Origin: Ensifer aridi | GTDB taxonomy: Bacteria; Pseudomonadota; Alphaproteobacteria; Rhizobiales; Rhizobiaceae | DNA: 64,000 nt | Direction: 5' to 3' | Assembly (NCBI RefSeq): GCF_002078505.1 | Contig: NZ_LUAV01000016.1 | Coordinates: 352,374 to 416,373, forward strand | Part shown: piece by piece, positions 42,504 through 50,985 of the stretch | How positions within the stretch are numbered: position 1 is the first letter of the stretch | How the letters are laid out: the number at the start of each line of letters is the position of its first letter | Program-made: the position numbers and the translations under genes | The notes under the pieces: model-generated | Told to the model about the DNA's origin: nothing | The model's input: only the letters and a program-made list of their open reading frames with translations | Database searches by the model: none

Positions 42504-44114
42504 ATGGATGAGCTTGGCAGCCGCAACCCCTCGAACGGACTGGAAACGATCGGATTCTCGGACCTCTCGGTCGTTCGCTATAACTTCGAGGCGGGGCAGC
42601 TTTACGAGGAGGCCCTTCGCCGCGGCGAAGCTCAGTTGACAGCCCATGGAGCCCTCAGCGCTCGTACGGGCCAGCACACCGGCCGGTCCCCCAAGGACAA
42701 GTATGTCGTGCGCGACGCCGCGACGGCCGATCAGATCTGGTGGGACAACAACAATCACATCTCTCCGGACAACTTCGAGCGCCTTCGCCAGGACATGCTG
42801 GCGCACGCCAAGGGCATGTCGCTCTATGTCCAAGACCTGATCGGCGGCGCCGATCCGGAAAACGCCCTGCCGACGCGCGTCGTCACCGAATTGGCCTGGC
42901 ATTCGCTCTTCATCCGCAACCTCCTGATCCGCCCGGAGCGTGAGGCGCTGGCGACTTTCCAGCCGAAGCTGACGATCATCGACCTGCCGAGTTTCAAGGC
43001 CGATCCGGCGCGCCACGGCTGCCGCAGTGAGACGATCATCGCCTGCGACCTGACGAACGGTCTCGTGCTGATCGCCGGCACCTCCTATGCCGGCGAGATG
43101 AAGAAGTCGGTTTTCACGGTGCTCAACTACCTACTGCCGAAGAAGTCGGTCATGCCGATGCACTGCTCGGCGAATGTCGGGCCCGCCGGCGACACCGCAG
43201 TCTTCTTCGGCCTCTCCGGTACCGGCAAGACGACGCTTTCGGCCGACCCGAACCGCACGCTGATTGGCGATGACGAGCACGGTTGGGGCGAAAAGGGCGT
43301 CTTCAACTTCGAAGGCGGCTGCTATGCCAAGGCCATCCGCCTGTCGGAAACGGCCGAGCCGGAGATCTACTCGACGACGCGGCGCTTCGGCACGGTCATG
43401 GAAAACGTCGTTCTGGACGAGCGGCGCGTTCCCGATTTCGACGACGGCTCGCTCACGGAAAACACCCGCATCGCCTATCCGCTCGATTTCATTCCGAATG
43501 CCAGTGAGACCGGCACGGCGCCGCAGCCGCGCACCATCATCATGCTGACGGCCGATGCCTTCGGCGTGATGCCGCCGATCGCCAAGCTGACGCCCGAACA
43601 GGCGATGTATCACTTCCTCTCCGGCTACACCGCCAAGGTCGCCGGCACGGAAAAGGGGGTGACGGAACCGGAAGCGACCTTCTCGACCTGCTTCGGCGCT
43701 CCCTTCATGCCGCGCCACCCGTCGGTCTACGGCAACCTGCTCAAGGAGCTCATCGCCAGGAACGGCGTCACCTGCTGGCTGGTCAACACCGGCTGGACCG
43801 GCGGTGCCTATGGCACCGGAAGCCGCATGCCGATCAAGGTGACGCGCGCCCTGCTTTCGGCGGCCCTCGACGGCTCGCTGAACGGTGCTTCCTTCCGTAC
43901 GGATGCGCATTTCGGCTTCACGGTGCCGGTATCGGTTCCGGGGGTCGACGACCGCATTCTCGACCCGCGTTCGACTTGGGGCGACGGCGCTGCCTATGAC
44001 GTCCAGGCGCGCCGCCTGGTCGACATGTTCATCGCCAACTTCGCCAAATTTGAAAGCCATGTCGACGGCAGCGTGCGCGACGCCGCTCCGGGCGCCAAGG
44101 TCGCCGCCGAATAA
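42504..44114 (+). CDS. pckA: Phosphoenolpyruvate carboxykinase (ATP)
   Basis: The 536-residue enzyme converts oxaloacetate to PEP, the entry to gluconeogenesis during growth on succinate or other C4 acids. The ATP-dependent class is shown by the P-loop GLSGTGKTTLSADPNR, the metal site GDDEHGWGEKGVFNFEGGCY and TGRSPKDKYVV. The start at 42504 (MDELGSRNPS) is conserved; in-frame codons upstream are not. A terminator follows 22 bp after the stop. Its neighbour ChvI and the HPr cluster are carbon- and envelope-signalling genes. Confidence 0.97.
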   Translation: MDELGSRNPSNGLETIGFSDLSVVRYNFEAGQLYEEALRRGEAQLTAHGALSARTGQHTGRSPKDKYVVRDAATADQIWWDNNNHISPDNFERLRQDMLAHAKGMSLYVQDLIGGADPENALPTRVVTELAWHSLFIRNLLIRPEREALATFQPKLTIIDLPSFKADPARHGCRSETIIACDLTNGLVLIAGTSYAGEMKKSVFTVLNYLLPKKSVMPMHCSANVGPAGDTAVFFGLSGTGKTTLSADPNRTLIGDDEHGWGEKGVFNFEGGCYAKAIRLSETAEPEIYSTTRRFGTVMENVVLDERRVPDFDDGSLTENTRIAYPLDFIPNASETGTAPQPRTIIMLTADAFGVMPPIAKLTPEQAMYHFLSGYTAKVAGTEKGVTEPEATFSTCFGAPFMPRHPSVYGNLLKELIARNGVTCWLVNTGWTGGAYGTGSRMPIKVTRALLSAALDGSLNGASFRTDAHFGFTVPVSVPGVDDRILDPRSTWGDGAAYDVQARRLVDMFIANFAKFESHVDGSVRDAAPGAKVAAE

Positions 44115-44126
44115 TCGCGATGCCAT

Positions 44127-44140
44127 GATTCACGTGAACC
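44127..44140. other. Weak parS-like palindrome
   Basis: GATTCACGTGAACC contains the perfect core TTCACGTGAA and matches the parS 14-mer GTTTCACGTGAAAC at 12 positions. It is intergenic, just after pckA, and its last bases overlap the start of the pckA terminator. Functional binding is uncertain. Confidence 0.3.
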
Positions 44141-44162
44141 CGGCCGCCTGCGGCCGGGTTTT
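44137..44162 (+). terminator. Rho-independent terminator of pckA
   Basis: AACCCGGCCGC and GCGGCCGGGTT form an 11-bp stem with a 2-nt loop, followed by TT then TTGC, a short T-tract. Confidence 0.7.
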
Positions 44163-44222
44163 GCATTTGCGTGGTCGTTCTCAAGCGCACGACTCTGTGC
44201 CATAGAACGCTGAGGAGCGAAC

Positions 44223-44657
44223 ATGGCAAGCGAACCGCTTTACATCGACGAGAGTATCGTGATCGCCGGCTGGGAGCTGACGGAGCAATTCGTGCTGGCC
44301 GGCGGCCCGGGCGGACAGAACGTCAACAAGGTGTCGACGGCCGTCCAGCTCTTCTTCGATATTCAGGCTTCGCCGTCGCTGTCGGAGCGCGTCAAAGCCA
44401 ATGCGCTGAAACTGGCGGGCCGCAGGGTCTCCAAGGATGGCGTGCTGATGATCGAGGCCAATCGCTTCCGCAGCCAAGAGCGTAACCGCGAGGACGCCCG
44501 CGATCGGCTGAAGGAATTGATTCTGAAGGCGGCGGAACCGCCGCCCCCGCCGCGCAAGAAGACAAAGCCGACGCGCAGTTCCATCGAGCGGCGGCTGAAG
44601 GAGAAATCCGGCCGGGGCGAGATCAAGAAGCTGCGTGGCCGTCCCGAGGGCGAGTAA
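44223..44657 (+). CDS. arfB: Peptidyl-tRNA hydrolase ArfB (stalled-ribosome rescue)
   Basis: The 144-residue protein carries the release-factor GGQ motif in GGPGGQNVNKVST (GGQ at 30-32) and the basic C-terminal tail rich in Lys/Arg (KKTKPTRSSIERRLKEKSGRGE) that occupies the empty mRNA channel. It hydrolyses peptidyl-tRNA on ribosomes stalled without a stop codon. The length matches ArfB/YaeJ. It lies downstream of the pckA terminator and about 105 bp upstream of alkB. Confidence 0.93.
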   Translation: MASEPLYIDESIVIAGWELTEQFVLAGGPGGQNVNKVSTAVQLFFDIQASPSLSERVKANALKLAGRRVSKDGVLMIEANRFRSQERNREDARDRLKELILKAAEPPPPPRKKTKPTRSSIERRLKEKSGRGEIKKLRGRPEGE

Positions 44658-44761
44658 AGTCTCCAAGGCCGCTTTCGGGTGGTCCTGAGCGCCCGCGGGG
44701 CGCTAGTTCATTTCGTGACGTGGAGCGGCCAGACAATGCGTGATAACGGAAGAAGCTGGCA

Positions 44762-45373
44762 ATGCTGGTGCTGCCGAAAGGCGTGAGACATATTCCGGGC
44801 TTTCTCGACCGTCCGAGGCAAGAGAAACTGGTCGAGGCCGTTCGCGCGGTCGTCGCCGAGGCGCCGCTCTACGTGCCGGAAATGCCGAAGACCGGCAAGC
44901 CGATGTCGGTCCGCATGACGAATTGCGGTTCGCTCGGCTGGGTCACCGATCGCGAGCGCGGCTACCGTTACCAGGCAGAGCATCCGGTGACTGGCAGGCC
45001 GTGGCCGCCGCTGCCGGATATGCTGCTCGAAATCTGGCGCGCCGTTTCGGGAAGCGACAAGACGCCGGAGGCGTGCCTCGTCAATTTCTACTCGGCCGAC
45101 GCGCGCATGGGTTTGCACCAGGACAGGGACGAGCGCGACCTCGAAACCGCCGTCGTCTCGATCTCGCTCGGCGATAGCTGTCTCTTCCGCGTCGGCGGCA
45201 AGACGCGCGGCGGACAGACCGTGTCGTTCAGGCTCGAAAGCGGCGACGTCGTCGTGCTCGGCGGCGAGGGGCGCCTCGCCTTCCACGGCGTCGATCGCAT
45301 CTATCCGAATACCTCGACGCTCTTGAAGAACGGCGGGCGGCTTAATCTGACGCTACGGCGGGTCAACCCTTAG
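44762..45373 (+). CDS. alkB: Alpha-ketoglutarate-dependent dioxygenase AlkB
   Basis: The 203-residue Fe(II)/2-oxoglutarate enzyme removes alkyl groups from DNA or RNA bases. The iron ligands are in MGLHQDRDERD (H-x-D) and the later FHGVDRI (H). The 2-oxoglutarate Arg is in the C-terminal LTLRRVNP. NFYSADARMG and VSISLGDSCLFRVGG match the family. It starts at the ATG at 44762. Confidence 0.93.
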   Translation: MLVLPKGVRHIPGFLDRPRQEKLVEAVRAVVAEAPLYVPEMPKTGKPMSVRMTNCGSLGWVTDRERGYRYQAEHPVTGRPWPPLPDMLLEIWRAVSGSDKTPEACLVNFYSADARMGLHQDRDERDLETAVVSISLGDSCLFRVGGKTRGGQTVSFRLESGDVVVLGGEGRLAFHGVDRIYPNTSTLLKNGGRLNLTLRRVNP

Positions 45374-45459
45374 AACGAACAGGCAGAGGGGGTATCAACG
45401 CCCGCTTTCCCGATTTTTATCGATCGAGGTCGAAAGCCGTTCGCTACCTCGGCCATCGC

Positions 45460-46455
45460 TCAGAGCTTCCTGAGCGCCACCGTCTGGGTCAGGTGGTTGG
45501 GCCCCTTCTGCAAGATGAGGTCGGCGCGCGGCCGTGTCGGCAGGATGTTCTGGTGCAGGTTCTTGAGGTTGATGTTGTGCCAGAGCCCTTCGGCGATCGC
45601 CCGCGCCGCGTCCTCGCTGATCGTCGCATAGCGATGGAAGAAGGACTGCGGGTTCTGGAACGCCGTTTCGCGCAGGCGCATGAAGCGGCTCACATACCAG
45701 CTATGGATCAGACTCTCTTCCGCGTCTATATAGATCGAGAAGTCGAAGAAATCCGACACCATCGGCACGATCTTGCCGTCGGCGGGCAGATTGCGCGACT
45801 GCAAGACGTTGATTCCCTCGAAGATCAGAATGTCCGGTCGGTCGATAACCTGGAACTGGTCGGGGATGACGTCGTAGGTCAGATGCGAATAGGTCGGCGC
45901 CTTGACATTCGGCCGGCCCGCCTTGATCGCTGAGAGGAATCTGAGCAGCGCGCCGATGTCGTAGCTCTCGGGGAAGCCCTTGCGATCCATCATGTTTTCT
46001 CGCTGCAGGATCGCGTTCGGATAAAGGAAGCCGTCTGTGGTGACGAGATCCACCTTCGGACTCGAAGGCCAACGCGCAAGCAGCTCGGCGAGGATGCGCG
46101 CGGTCGTCGACTTGCCGACGGCGACCGAGCCGGCGATGCCGATGACGAAGGGCGTCTTCGTTTCGTCCGACATGCTGAGGAAGCGCTTGCGCTGGTGAAA
46201 GAGGAGCTGTGAGGCTTCGACATGGGCCGAGAGAAGCCGCGACAGCGACAGATAGATCCGCCGCACTTCATCGAGATCGACCGGGTCGTTGAGCGAGCGC
46301 AGCCGCGTGACCTCGTCGGACGTCAGCGTCAGCGGCGTATCGGCGCGAAAACGCGACCACTCCTCGGCGGAGAAGACGTGATAGGGCGAATATTCGCCGC
46401 CTTGGAGGTTGCCCGGAACGTCCACCGGTTCGATGTCTTTCGCGGCGATGCTCAT
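45460..46455 (-). CDS. coaA: Pantothenate kinase type I
   Basis: The 331-residue kinase catalyses the first step of coenzyme A synthesis. The P-loop is GSVAVGKSTTAR near residue 108. VTTDGFLYPN, ESYDIGALLRFL, PTYSHLTYDV and EGINVLQ complete the CoaA pattern. The start overlaps hisE by 4 bp (ATGA), placing it last in the his operon. In many alphaproteobacteria coaA sits beside hisE in this way. Confidence 0.96.
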   Translation of the reverse strand: MSIAAKDIEPVDVPGNLQGGEYSPYHVFSAEEWSRFRADTPLTLTSDEVTRLRSLNDPVDLDEVRRIYLSLSRLLSAHVEASQLLFHQRKRFLSMSDETKTPFVIGIAGSVAVGKSTTARILAELLARWPSSPKVDLVTTDGFLYPNAILQRENMMDRKGFPESYDIGALLRFLSAIKAGRPNVKAPTYSHLTYDVIPDQFQVIDRPDILIFEGINVLQSRNLPADGKIVPMVSDFFDFSIYIDAEESLIHSWYVSRFMRLRETAFQNPQSFFHRYATISEDAARAIAEGLWHNINLKNLHQNILPTRPRADLILQKGPNHLTQTVALRKL

Positions 46456-46775
46456 GGATTCTGCCGGTTTGCCTTTTCCTGCAGGCCGGATTGGCTCGTC
46501 CGCCTGGCCAGTTCGCTCATCACATCCTGCAACGGGACGGCGGCGATATTCAATACGACCATAAGATGATAGAGGAGATCGGCACTCTCATCGACCAGAT
46601 TCTTCCGGTCATCGCGGATCGCCGCTATCACTGCTTCCACCGCCTCCTCTCCGAGCTTCTTGGCGGCCTTCTGCTGGCCGGCCGCGACGAGCTTCGCGGT
46701 CCAGGAGTCCTCCGGCGCCGCCTTGGCGCGGGTCGCCACGATCTTCTCCAGGTCGGAGAGAGTGAACTCGGTCAT
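46452..46775 (-). CDS. hisE: Phosphoribosyl-ATP diphosphatase
   Basis: The 107-residue all-helical pyrophosphohydrolase performs the second step of histidine synthesis. It shows the metal-binding motif GEEAVEAVIAAIRDDRKNLVDESADLLYH. It is a stand-alone HisE, not fused to HisI. It lies between hisF (31 bp upstream) and coaA (4-bp overlap). Confidence 0.95.
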   Translation of the reverse strand: MTEFTLSDLEKIVATRAKAAPEDSWTAKLVAAGQQKAAKKLGEEAVEAVIAAIRDDRKNLVDESADLLYHLMVVLNIAAVPLQDVMSELARRTSQSGLQEKANRQNP

Positions 46776-46806
46776 GGTCAGATCCCTTTTCGTTGCAGGC
46801 CCCGCC

Positions 46807-47583
46807 TCAATCGAGGCGCATGGCGATGCCGTGCTCGGTCATGTAACGCTTAGCCTCGCCGATGCTGTAGGTGCCGAAGTGGAAGATCGATGCGGCGAGC
46901 ACGGCCGTCGCATGGCCGTCGCGGATCCCTTCCACCAGATGGTCGAGCGTGCCGACGCCGCCGGACGCGATCACCGGCGCACGCACCGCGTCGGCGATCG
47001 CTCGCGTCAGCTTAATGTCGTAGCCCGCCTTCGTGCCGTCGCGATCCATCGACGTCAGAAGGATTTCGCCGGCGCCGAGATCGACGACCTTGCGGGCGAA
47101 CTCGATCGCGTCGATGCCCGTCGGCTGCCGCCCGCCATGGGTGAATATCTCCCATCGATCCTCCTCGCCGTCAGCCGAAACCTTCTTGGCATCGATTGCG
47201 ACGACGACGCACTGATTGCCGAACTTGTCGGCGGCCTGGGCGACGAATTCGGGGTTCTTCACCGCGGCCGTGTTGATCGACACTTTGTCGGCGCCGGCGA
47301 GCAAGAGCTTGCGGATATCGGCGACCTGACGCACGCCGCCGCCGACGGTGAGCGGCATGAAGCACTGCTCGGCGGTGCGCGCGACGACGTCGAAGATCGT
47401 TTCGCGATTGTCGGAGGAGGCGGTGATGTCGAGGAAACAGAGCTCGTCTGCGCCGGCGGCGTCATAGGCGCGTGCCGCCTCCACCGGATCGCCGGCGTCG
47501 ATGAGATCGACGAAATTGACGCCCTTGACGACGCGGCCGTCCTTGACGTCGAGGCAGGGGATCACTCGGGCTTTCAGCGTCAT
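46807..47583 (-). CDS. hisF: Imidazole glycerol phosphate synthase subunit HisF
   Basis: The 258-residue TIM barrel is the cyclase part of IGP synthase, paired with HisH. It begins KARVIPCLDVKDGRVVKGVNF with the catalytic Asp. DITASSDNRETIFDVV, VGGGVRQVADI, LTSMDRDGTK and ASGGVGTLDH follow. It overlaps hisA by 4 bp (ATGA). Confidence 0.97.
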   Translation of the reverse strand: MTLKARVIPCLDVKDGRVVKGVNFVDLIDAGDPVEAARAYDAAGADELCFLDITASSDNRETIFDVVARTAEQCFMPLTVGGGVRQVADIRKLLLAGADKVSINTAAVKNPEFVAQAADKFGNQCVVVAIDAKKVSADGEEDRWEIFTHGGRQPTGIDAIEFARKVVDLGAGEILLTSMDRDGTKAGYDIKLTRAIADAVRAPVIASGGVGTLDHLVEGIRDGHATAVLAASIFHFGTYSIGEAKRYMTEHGIAMRLD

Positions 47584-48326
47584 CGGACCATCCCCTTTCT
47601 TGCTTCCCGGATCAAGGCCAGAGCCTCCCTGGGGTCTATGCGGCCGTCATAGAGCGCCCGGCCGGAAATCGCGCCTTCGAGCTTCCATGCATCGGGTTCT
47701 GTCATCCGGCGGATGTCATGCATCGAAGCGAGCCCGCCGGAGGCGATGACCGGGATCTTGACCGCATCGGCGAGCTCCAGCGTCGAGGCCCAGTTGATGC
47801 CGGTCAAGATACCGTCGCGGTCGATATCGGTGTAGATGATCGCCGCGACGCCGGCGCCCTCGAACTTCCTGGCGAGCTCGATCACGCCGAGTTCGGAGGC
47901 TTCCGCCCAGCCCTCGACCGCAACCCTGCCGCCCTTGGCGTCGATGCCGACCGCTACCCTGCCCGGGAACTTGCGGCAGGCCTCGATCACCAGCGCCGGA
48001 TTGCGCACGGCAACCGTGCCGAGGATCACGCGCTTCAGTCCTCGGGCCAGCCACGTCTCGATATGCTCGAGCGTACGGATGCCGCCGCCGAGCTGCACAG
48101 GATTCTTCGTCGCCTTGAGAATGGCGTCGACGGCGGCACCGTTCACCGTCTCCCCGGCAAAGGCGCCGTTGAGGTCGACGACATGCAGCCATTCGAAGCC
48201 CTGCTCCTCGAACGCGCGCGCCTGGGCGGCCGGGTCGGGATTGTAGACGGTCGCCTGCTCCATGTCGCCGAGCTTCAGGCGCACGCATTGCCCGTCTTTG
48301 AGGTCGATCGCGGGGAAGAGAATCAT
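47580..48326 (-). CDS. hisA: ProFAR isomerase HisA
   Basis: The 248-residue TIM barrel isomerises 5'-ProFAR to PRFAR. It begins ILFPAIDLKDGQCVRL, with the catalytic Asp; LGGGIRTLEHIETWL, YTDIDRDGILTG and ASGGLASMHDI follow. It lies 29 bp after hisH and overlaps hisF. Confidence 0.97.
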   Translation of the reverse strand: MILFPAIDLKDGQCVRLKLGDMEQATVYNPDPAAQARAFEEQGFEWLHVVDLNGAFAGETVNGAAVDAILKATKNPVQLGGGIRTLEHIETWLARGLKRVILGTVAVRNPALVIEACRKFPGRVAVGIDAKGGRVAVEGWAEASELGVIELARKFEGAGVAAIIYTDIDRDGILTGINWASTLELADAVKIPVIASGGLASMHDIRRMTEPDAWKLEGAISGRALYDGRIDPREALALIREARKGMVR

Positions 48327-48355
48327 ATGTTCGTCCGATCAGATCGCGCGAAGCT

Positions 48356-49006
48356 TCAAGGCTTCCAACGCAGGAAATTGGAAATGAGGGCGAGGCCGAG
48401 CGCCTGGCTCTTTTCCGGATGGAATTGCGCGCCCGCCCTGTTGCCCCGCGCAACGAAGGCCGTCACCGGTCCGCCATAGTCCGTCTCGGCAACCACGTCC
48501 TCCGCATTTGTGGCGGCGAGGTGATAGGAATGCACAAAATAGGCGTGCAGCCCGCTCTCGCCGGTCGCAATGCCGTCGAACAGCGCGTGCGGGCGCTTGA
48601 GGCTCAGCGTGTTCCAGCCGATCTGGGGAATTTTCAGTGAGGGGTCCTCGGGCGTCATCTCGACAACGTCGCCCGGTATCCAGCCAAAACCCCCGGTAAT
48701 GGTCTTTTCGAGGCCGCGCGAGGACATGAGCTGCATGCCGACGCAGATGCCGAGGAAGGGCCGCCCGGCCTTTTCGACGGCCTCGGTCAGCGCTTCCTCC
48801 ATCCCGGCGGCGCTCGCCAGGCCGCGGCGGCAATCGGCATAGGCGCCGACGCCCGGAAGCACGACGCGGTCGGCGGAGGCCACCCGTTCCGGGCTGTCGG
48901 TGAGGTCGATCTCCGCGGCGACGCCGGCTTCACGCGCCGCCCGCTCGAAGGCTTTGGTGGCCGAGCGCAGGTTGCCCGACCCATAGTCAATGATGGCGAC
49001 CCGCAT
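48356..49006 (-). CDS. hisH: Imidazole glycerol phosphate synthase subunit HisH
   Basis: The 216-residue class I glutamine amidotransferase supplies ammonia to HisF. The nucleophile is in FLGICVGMQLM, the catalytic His/Glu pair is in GAQFHPEKSQ, and the oxyanion region is VVLPGVGAYADC. Its ATG shares one base with the stop of the DUF2628 gene (TGATG), showing translational coupling. Confidence 0.97.
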   Translation of the reverse strand: MRVAIIDYGSGNLRSATKAFERAAREAGVAAEIDLTDSPERVASADRVVLPGVGAYADCRRGLASAAGMEEALTEAVEKAGRPFLGICVGMQLMSSRGLEKTITGGFGWIPGDVVEMTPEDPSLKIPQIGWNTLSLKRPHALFDGIATGESGLHAYFVHSYHLAATNAEDVVAETDYGGPVTAFVARGNRAGAQFHPEKSQALGLALISNFLRWKP

Positions 49007-49479
49007 CAGCGCTCTCCATAGGGTTCAAAGAAGCCGAGTCCGGAGGTGCCGCGCGGCCGTTTCGTCGTGGACCACTCGACCGACGGCAACGGAGTTGCCT
49101 TTCCAGGATTGTCGGCCGCCGTGTTCGAGAAATAAATCTCTTCCGCCGTTTCGCGATCGCGCGCCGGAATGATCGAGCGGAGCGTCCACTCCCGTGCCGT
49201 GAGCCTTTTGGCGATGAAAAGCGGCCCCTCGAGCGAGACGAGGAGGCTGAGCGCGATCTGCATGATGAGCGCGGCCGCAAATCCACCCTGGATCGTCGAG
49301 AGAAGGATTAACAGAATTTGCAGAACAGCAACGGCGATTCCGAGGAGCCAGGCGCGTTTGACGAGAAGCCAGATGGCGGGAAAGAAAAAGGCGGCCCAGG
49401 AAAAGCCGTCTGCGATGAACCGGGCTTTTTCGTCGTCTGCCGGTGCGCCGGGCGGGGTCATGATCAGATAGGAGGCCAT
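49006..49479 (-). CDS. DUF2628 membrane protein within the his operon
   Basis: The 157-residue protein has the DUF2628 pattern: FIADGFSWAAFFFPAIWLLVKRAWL, then two further hydrophobic segments (LGIAVAVLQILLILLSTI and ALIMQIALSLLVSLEGPLF). A polar C-terminal tail follows. About three membrane helices are expected. It is encoded between hisB (24 bp) and hisH (1-base overlap). Its function is unknown; nothing in it resembles a histidine-pathway enzyme. Confidence 0.85.
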   Translation of the reverse strand: MASYLIMTPPGAPADDEKARFIADGFSWAAFFFPAIWLLVKRAWLLGIAVAVLQILLILLSTIQGGFAAALIMQIALSLLVSLEGPLFIAKRLTAREWTLRSIIPARDRETAEEIYFSNTAADNPGKATPLPSVEWSTTKRPRGTSGLGFFEPYGER

Positions 49480-49503
49480 GTCTTTAAGCCAGATTTGGCC
49501 GGC

Positions 49504-50112
49504 TCAGGCGAGTGTGCCCTTGGTCGAGGGAACGCGTCCAGCCTGGCGCGGATCGATTTCGGTAGCTGTGCGAAGCACGCGGGCGACGGATTTGAAGCAG
49601 GTCTCGGCGATATGGTGATTGTTGGCGCCGTAGATGTTCTGCACATGCAGCGTGATGCCGGCATGCTGGGCGAGCGCCTGGAAGAACTCGCGCACGAGTT
49701 CCGTGTCGAAGGTGCCGATCTTCGGCGAGCTGAAGGTCACGTTCCAGACGAGGAAAGGCCGCCCCGAGACGTCGACGGCGGCGCGCGTCATCGTCTCGTC
49801 CATGGCAAGATCGATCGAGGCATAGCGGGTGATGCCGCGCCGGTCGCCGAGTGCCTTGGCGAGCGCCTGGCCGATAGCAATGCCCGTATCCTCGACGGTG
49901 TGATGGTCGTCGACATGAAGGTCTCCGTCCGCCTTGATCTCCATGTCGATCAGCGAGTGGCGCGAGAGCTGGTCCAGCATATGATCGAAGAAGCCGACGC
50001 CGGTCGCGATCTTCGACACGCCCGTTCCGTCGATGTTGACGGAGACGGACACGGCGGTTTCATTCGTCTTTCGCGAAACCTGGCCGGTGCGGGTCTGCGT
50101 CACGTCTGCCAT
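49504..50112 (-). CDS. hisB: Imidazoleglycerol-phosphate dehydratase
   Basis: The 202-residue monofunctional HisB removes water from IGP. The paired manganese-binding motifs are GFFDHMLDQLSRHSLID... DDHHTVEDTGI and YGANNHHIAETCFKS. It is the first gene of the operon running hisB-DUF2628-hisH-hisA-hisF-hisE-coaA. It is divergent from hslV across 315 bp. Confidence 0.97.
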   Translation of the reverse strand: MADVTQTRTGQVSRKTNETAVSVSVNIDGTGVSKIATGVGFFDHMLDQLSRHSLIDMEIKADGDLHVDDHHTVEDTGIAIGQALAKALGDRRGITRYASIDLAMDETMTRAAVDVSGRPFLVWNVTFSSPKIGTFDTELVREFFQALAQHAGITLHVQNIYGANNHHIAETCFKSVARVLRTATEIDPRQAGRVPSTKGTLA

Positions 50113-50336
50113 CAGGCTCTCCTCTACGCTCGACTCCGAAGATCGGGATCAAAAGGACCCTGCGATCGGAGCGATATCAATGAAGTCGGACGAAACGGCG
50201 ACCTGCAAGGCGGCTCTCGCGTGCCCATTCCGCTCCAGAGCCGCTCCATATCAGGGGAGGCGCGAAATATCCAGAACTGCGACGGAGATTCGCGCGAGCC
50301 GGGCGCTCGGGGCGCGGTCGTCGCGAGGGGGGACAT

Positions 50337-50364
50337 TTGCAATCGCGTGAGGCACACTTACATA
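50337..50364 (+). promoter_or_regulatory. Candidate hslV promoter
   Basis: TTGCAA at 50337-50342 and TACATA at 50359-50364 are 16 bp apart, ending 63 bp before the hslV ATG. It looks like a housekeeping promoter; I did not find a clear heat-shock (RpoH) consensus. The rest of the gap 50113-50427 holds no gene. Confidence 0.4.
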
Positions 50365-50427
50365 GGCGTCGAGCAACAGGCCCTTTCAAGCCACAATGCC
50401 CCAATCCGGGGGCCCATGGGTATCTTC

Positions 50428-50985
50428 ATGAGCGAACATAATCCCTACGGAACGATGCATGCGACCACCATCATCACGGTGCGTAAGAACGGCAAGGTGG
50501 TGATGGCGGGCGACGGCCAGGTGAGCCTTGGCCAGACCGTGATGAAGGGCAATGCCCGCAAGGTCCGCCGCCTGTCGAAAGGTGACGTGATCGCCGGCTT
50601 TGCCGGCGCGACGGCGGACGCCTTTACCCTCCTGGAAAGGCTGGAAGCGAAGCTCGAGCAATATCCCGATCAGCTGATGCGTGCGGCCGTCGAACTTGCC
50701 AAGGACTGGCGCACCAACAAATATCTGCGCAATCTCGAGGCGATGATGCTGGTCGCCGACAGGACGGTGACGCTCGCGATCACCGGCAATGGCGACGTGC
50801 TCGAACCGGAGCATGGGACGATCGCCATCGGCTCGGGCGGGAATTACGCCTTTGCGGCGGCGAAGGCCCTGATGGACAGCGACAAGTCGGCAGAGGAGAT
50901 CGCCCGGCGCGCCCTCGAAATCGCCGGCGATATCTGCGTTTATACCAACCATAACGTCGTCGTGGAGACGCTGGATGCGGACTGA
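50428..50985 (+). CDS. hslV: ATP-dependent protease subunit HslV
   Basis: The 185-residue proteasome-like peptidase has the N-terminal threonine nucleophile after a 12-residue propeptide (the mature start is T13 in HATTIITVR). It shows VVMAGDGQVSLG and the C-terminal GGNYAFAAAKAL. It forms the HslVU protease with HslU. The ATG at 50428 is chosen because MSEHNPYG is the common rhizobial start; an ATG at 50416 is possible. It overlaps the GNAT gene by 11 bp. Confidence 0.95.
   Translation: MSEHNPYGTMHATTIITVRKNGKVVMAGDGQVSLGQTVMKGNARKVRRLSKGDVIAGFAGATADAFTLLERLEAKLEQYPDQLMRAAVELAKDWRTNKYLRNLEAMMLVADRTVTLAITGNGDVLEPEHGTIAIGSGGNYAFAAAKALMDSDKSAEEIARRALEIAGDICVYTNHNVVVETLDAD

Noticed and set aside
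49318..50427. Long N-terminal extension of hslV reaching back over hisB
   Set aside because: The extension is antisense to hisB and the DUF2628 gene and lacks homology; HslV begins at 50428.
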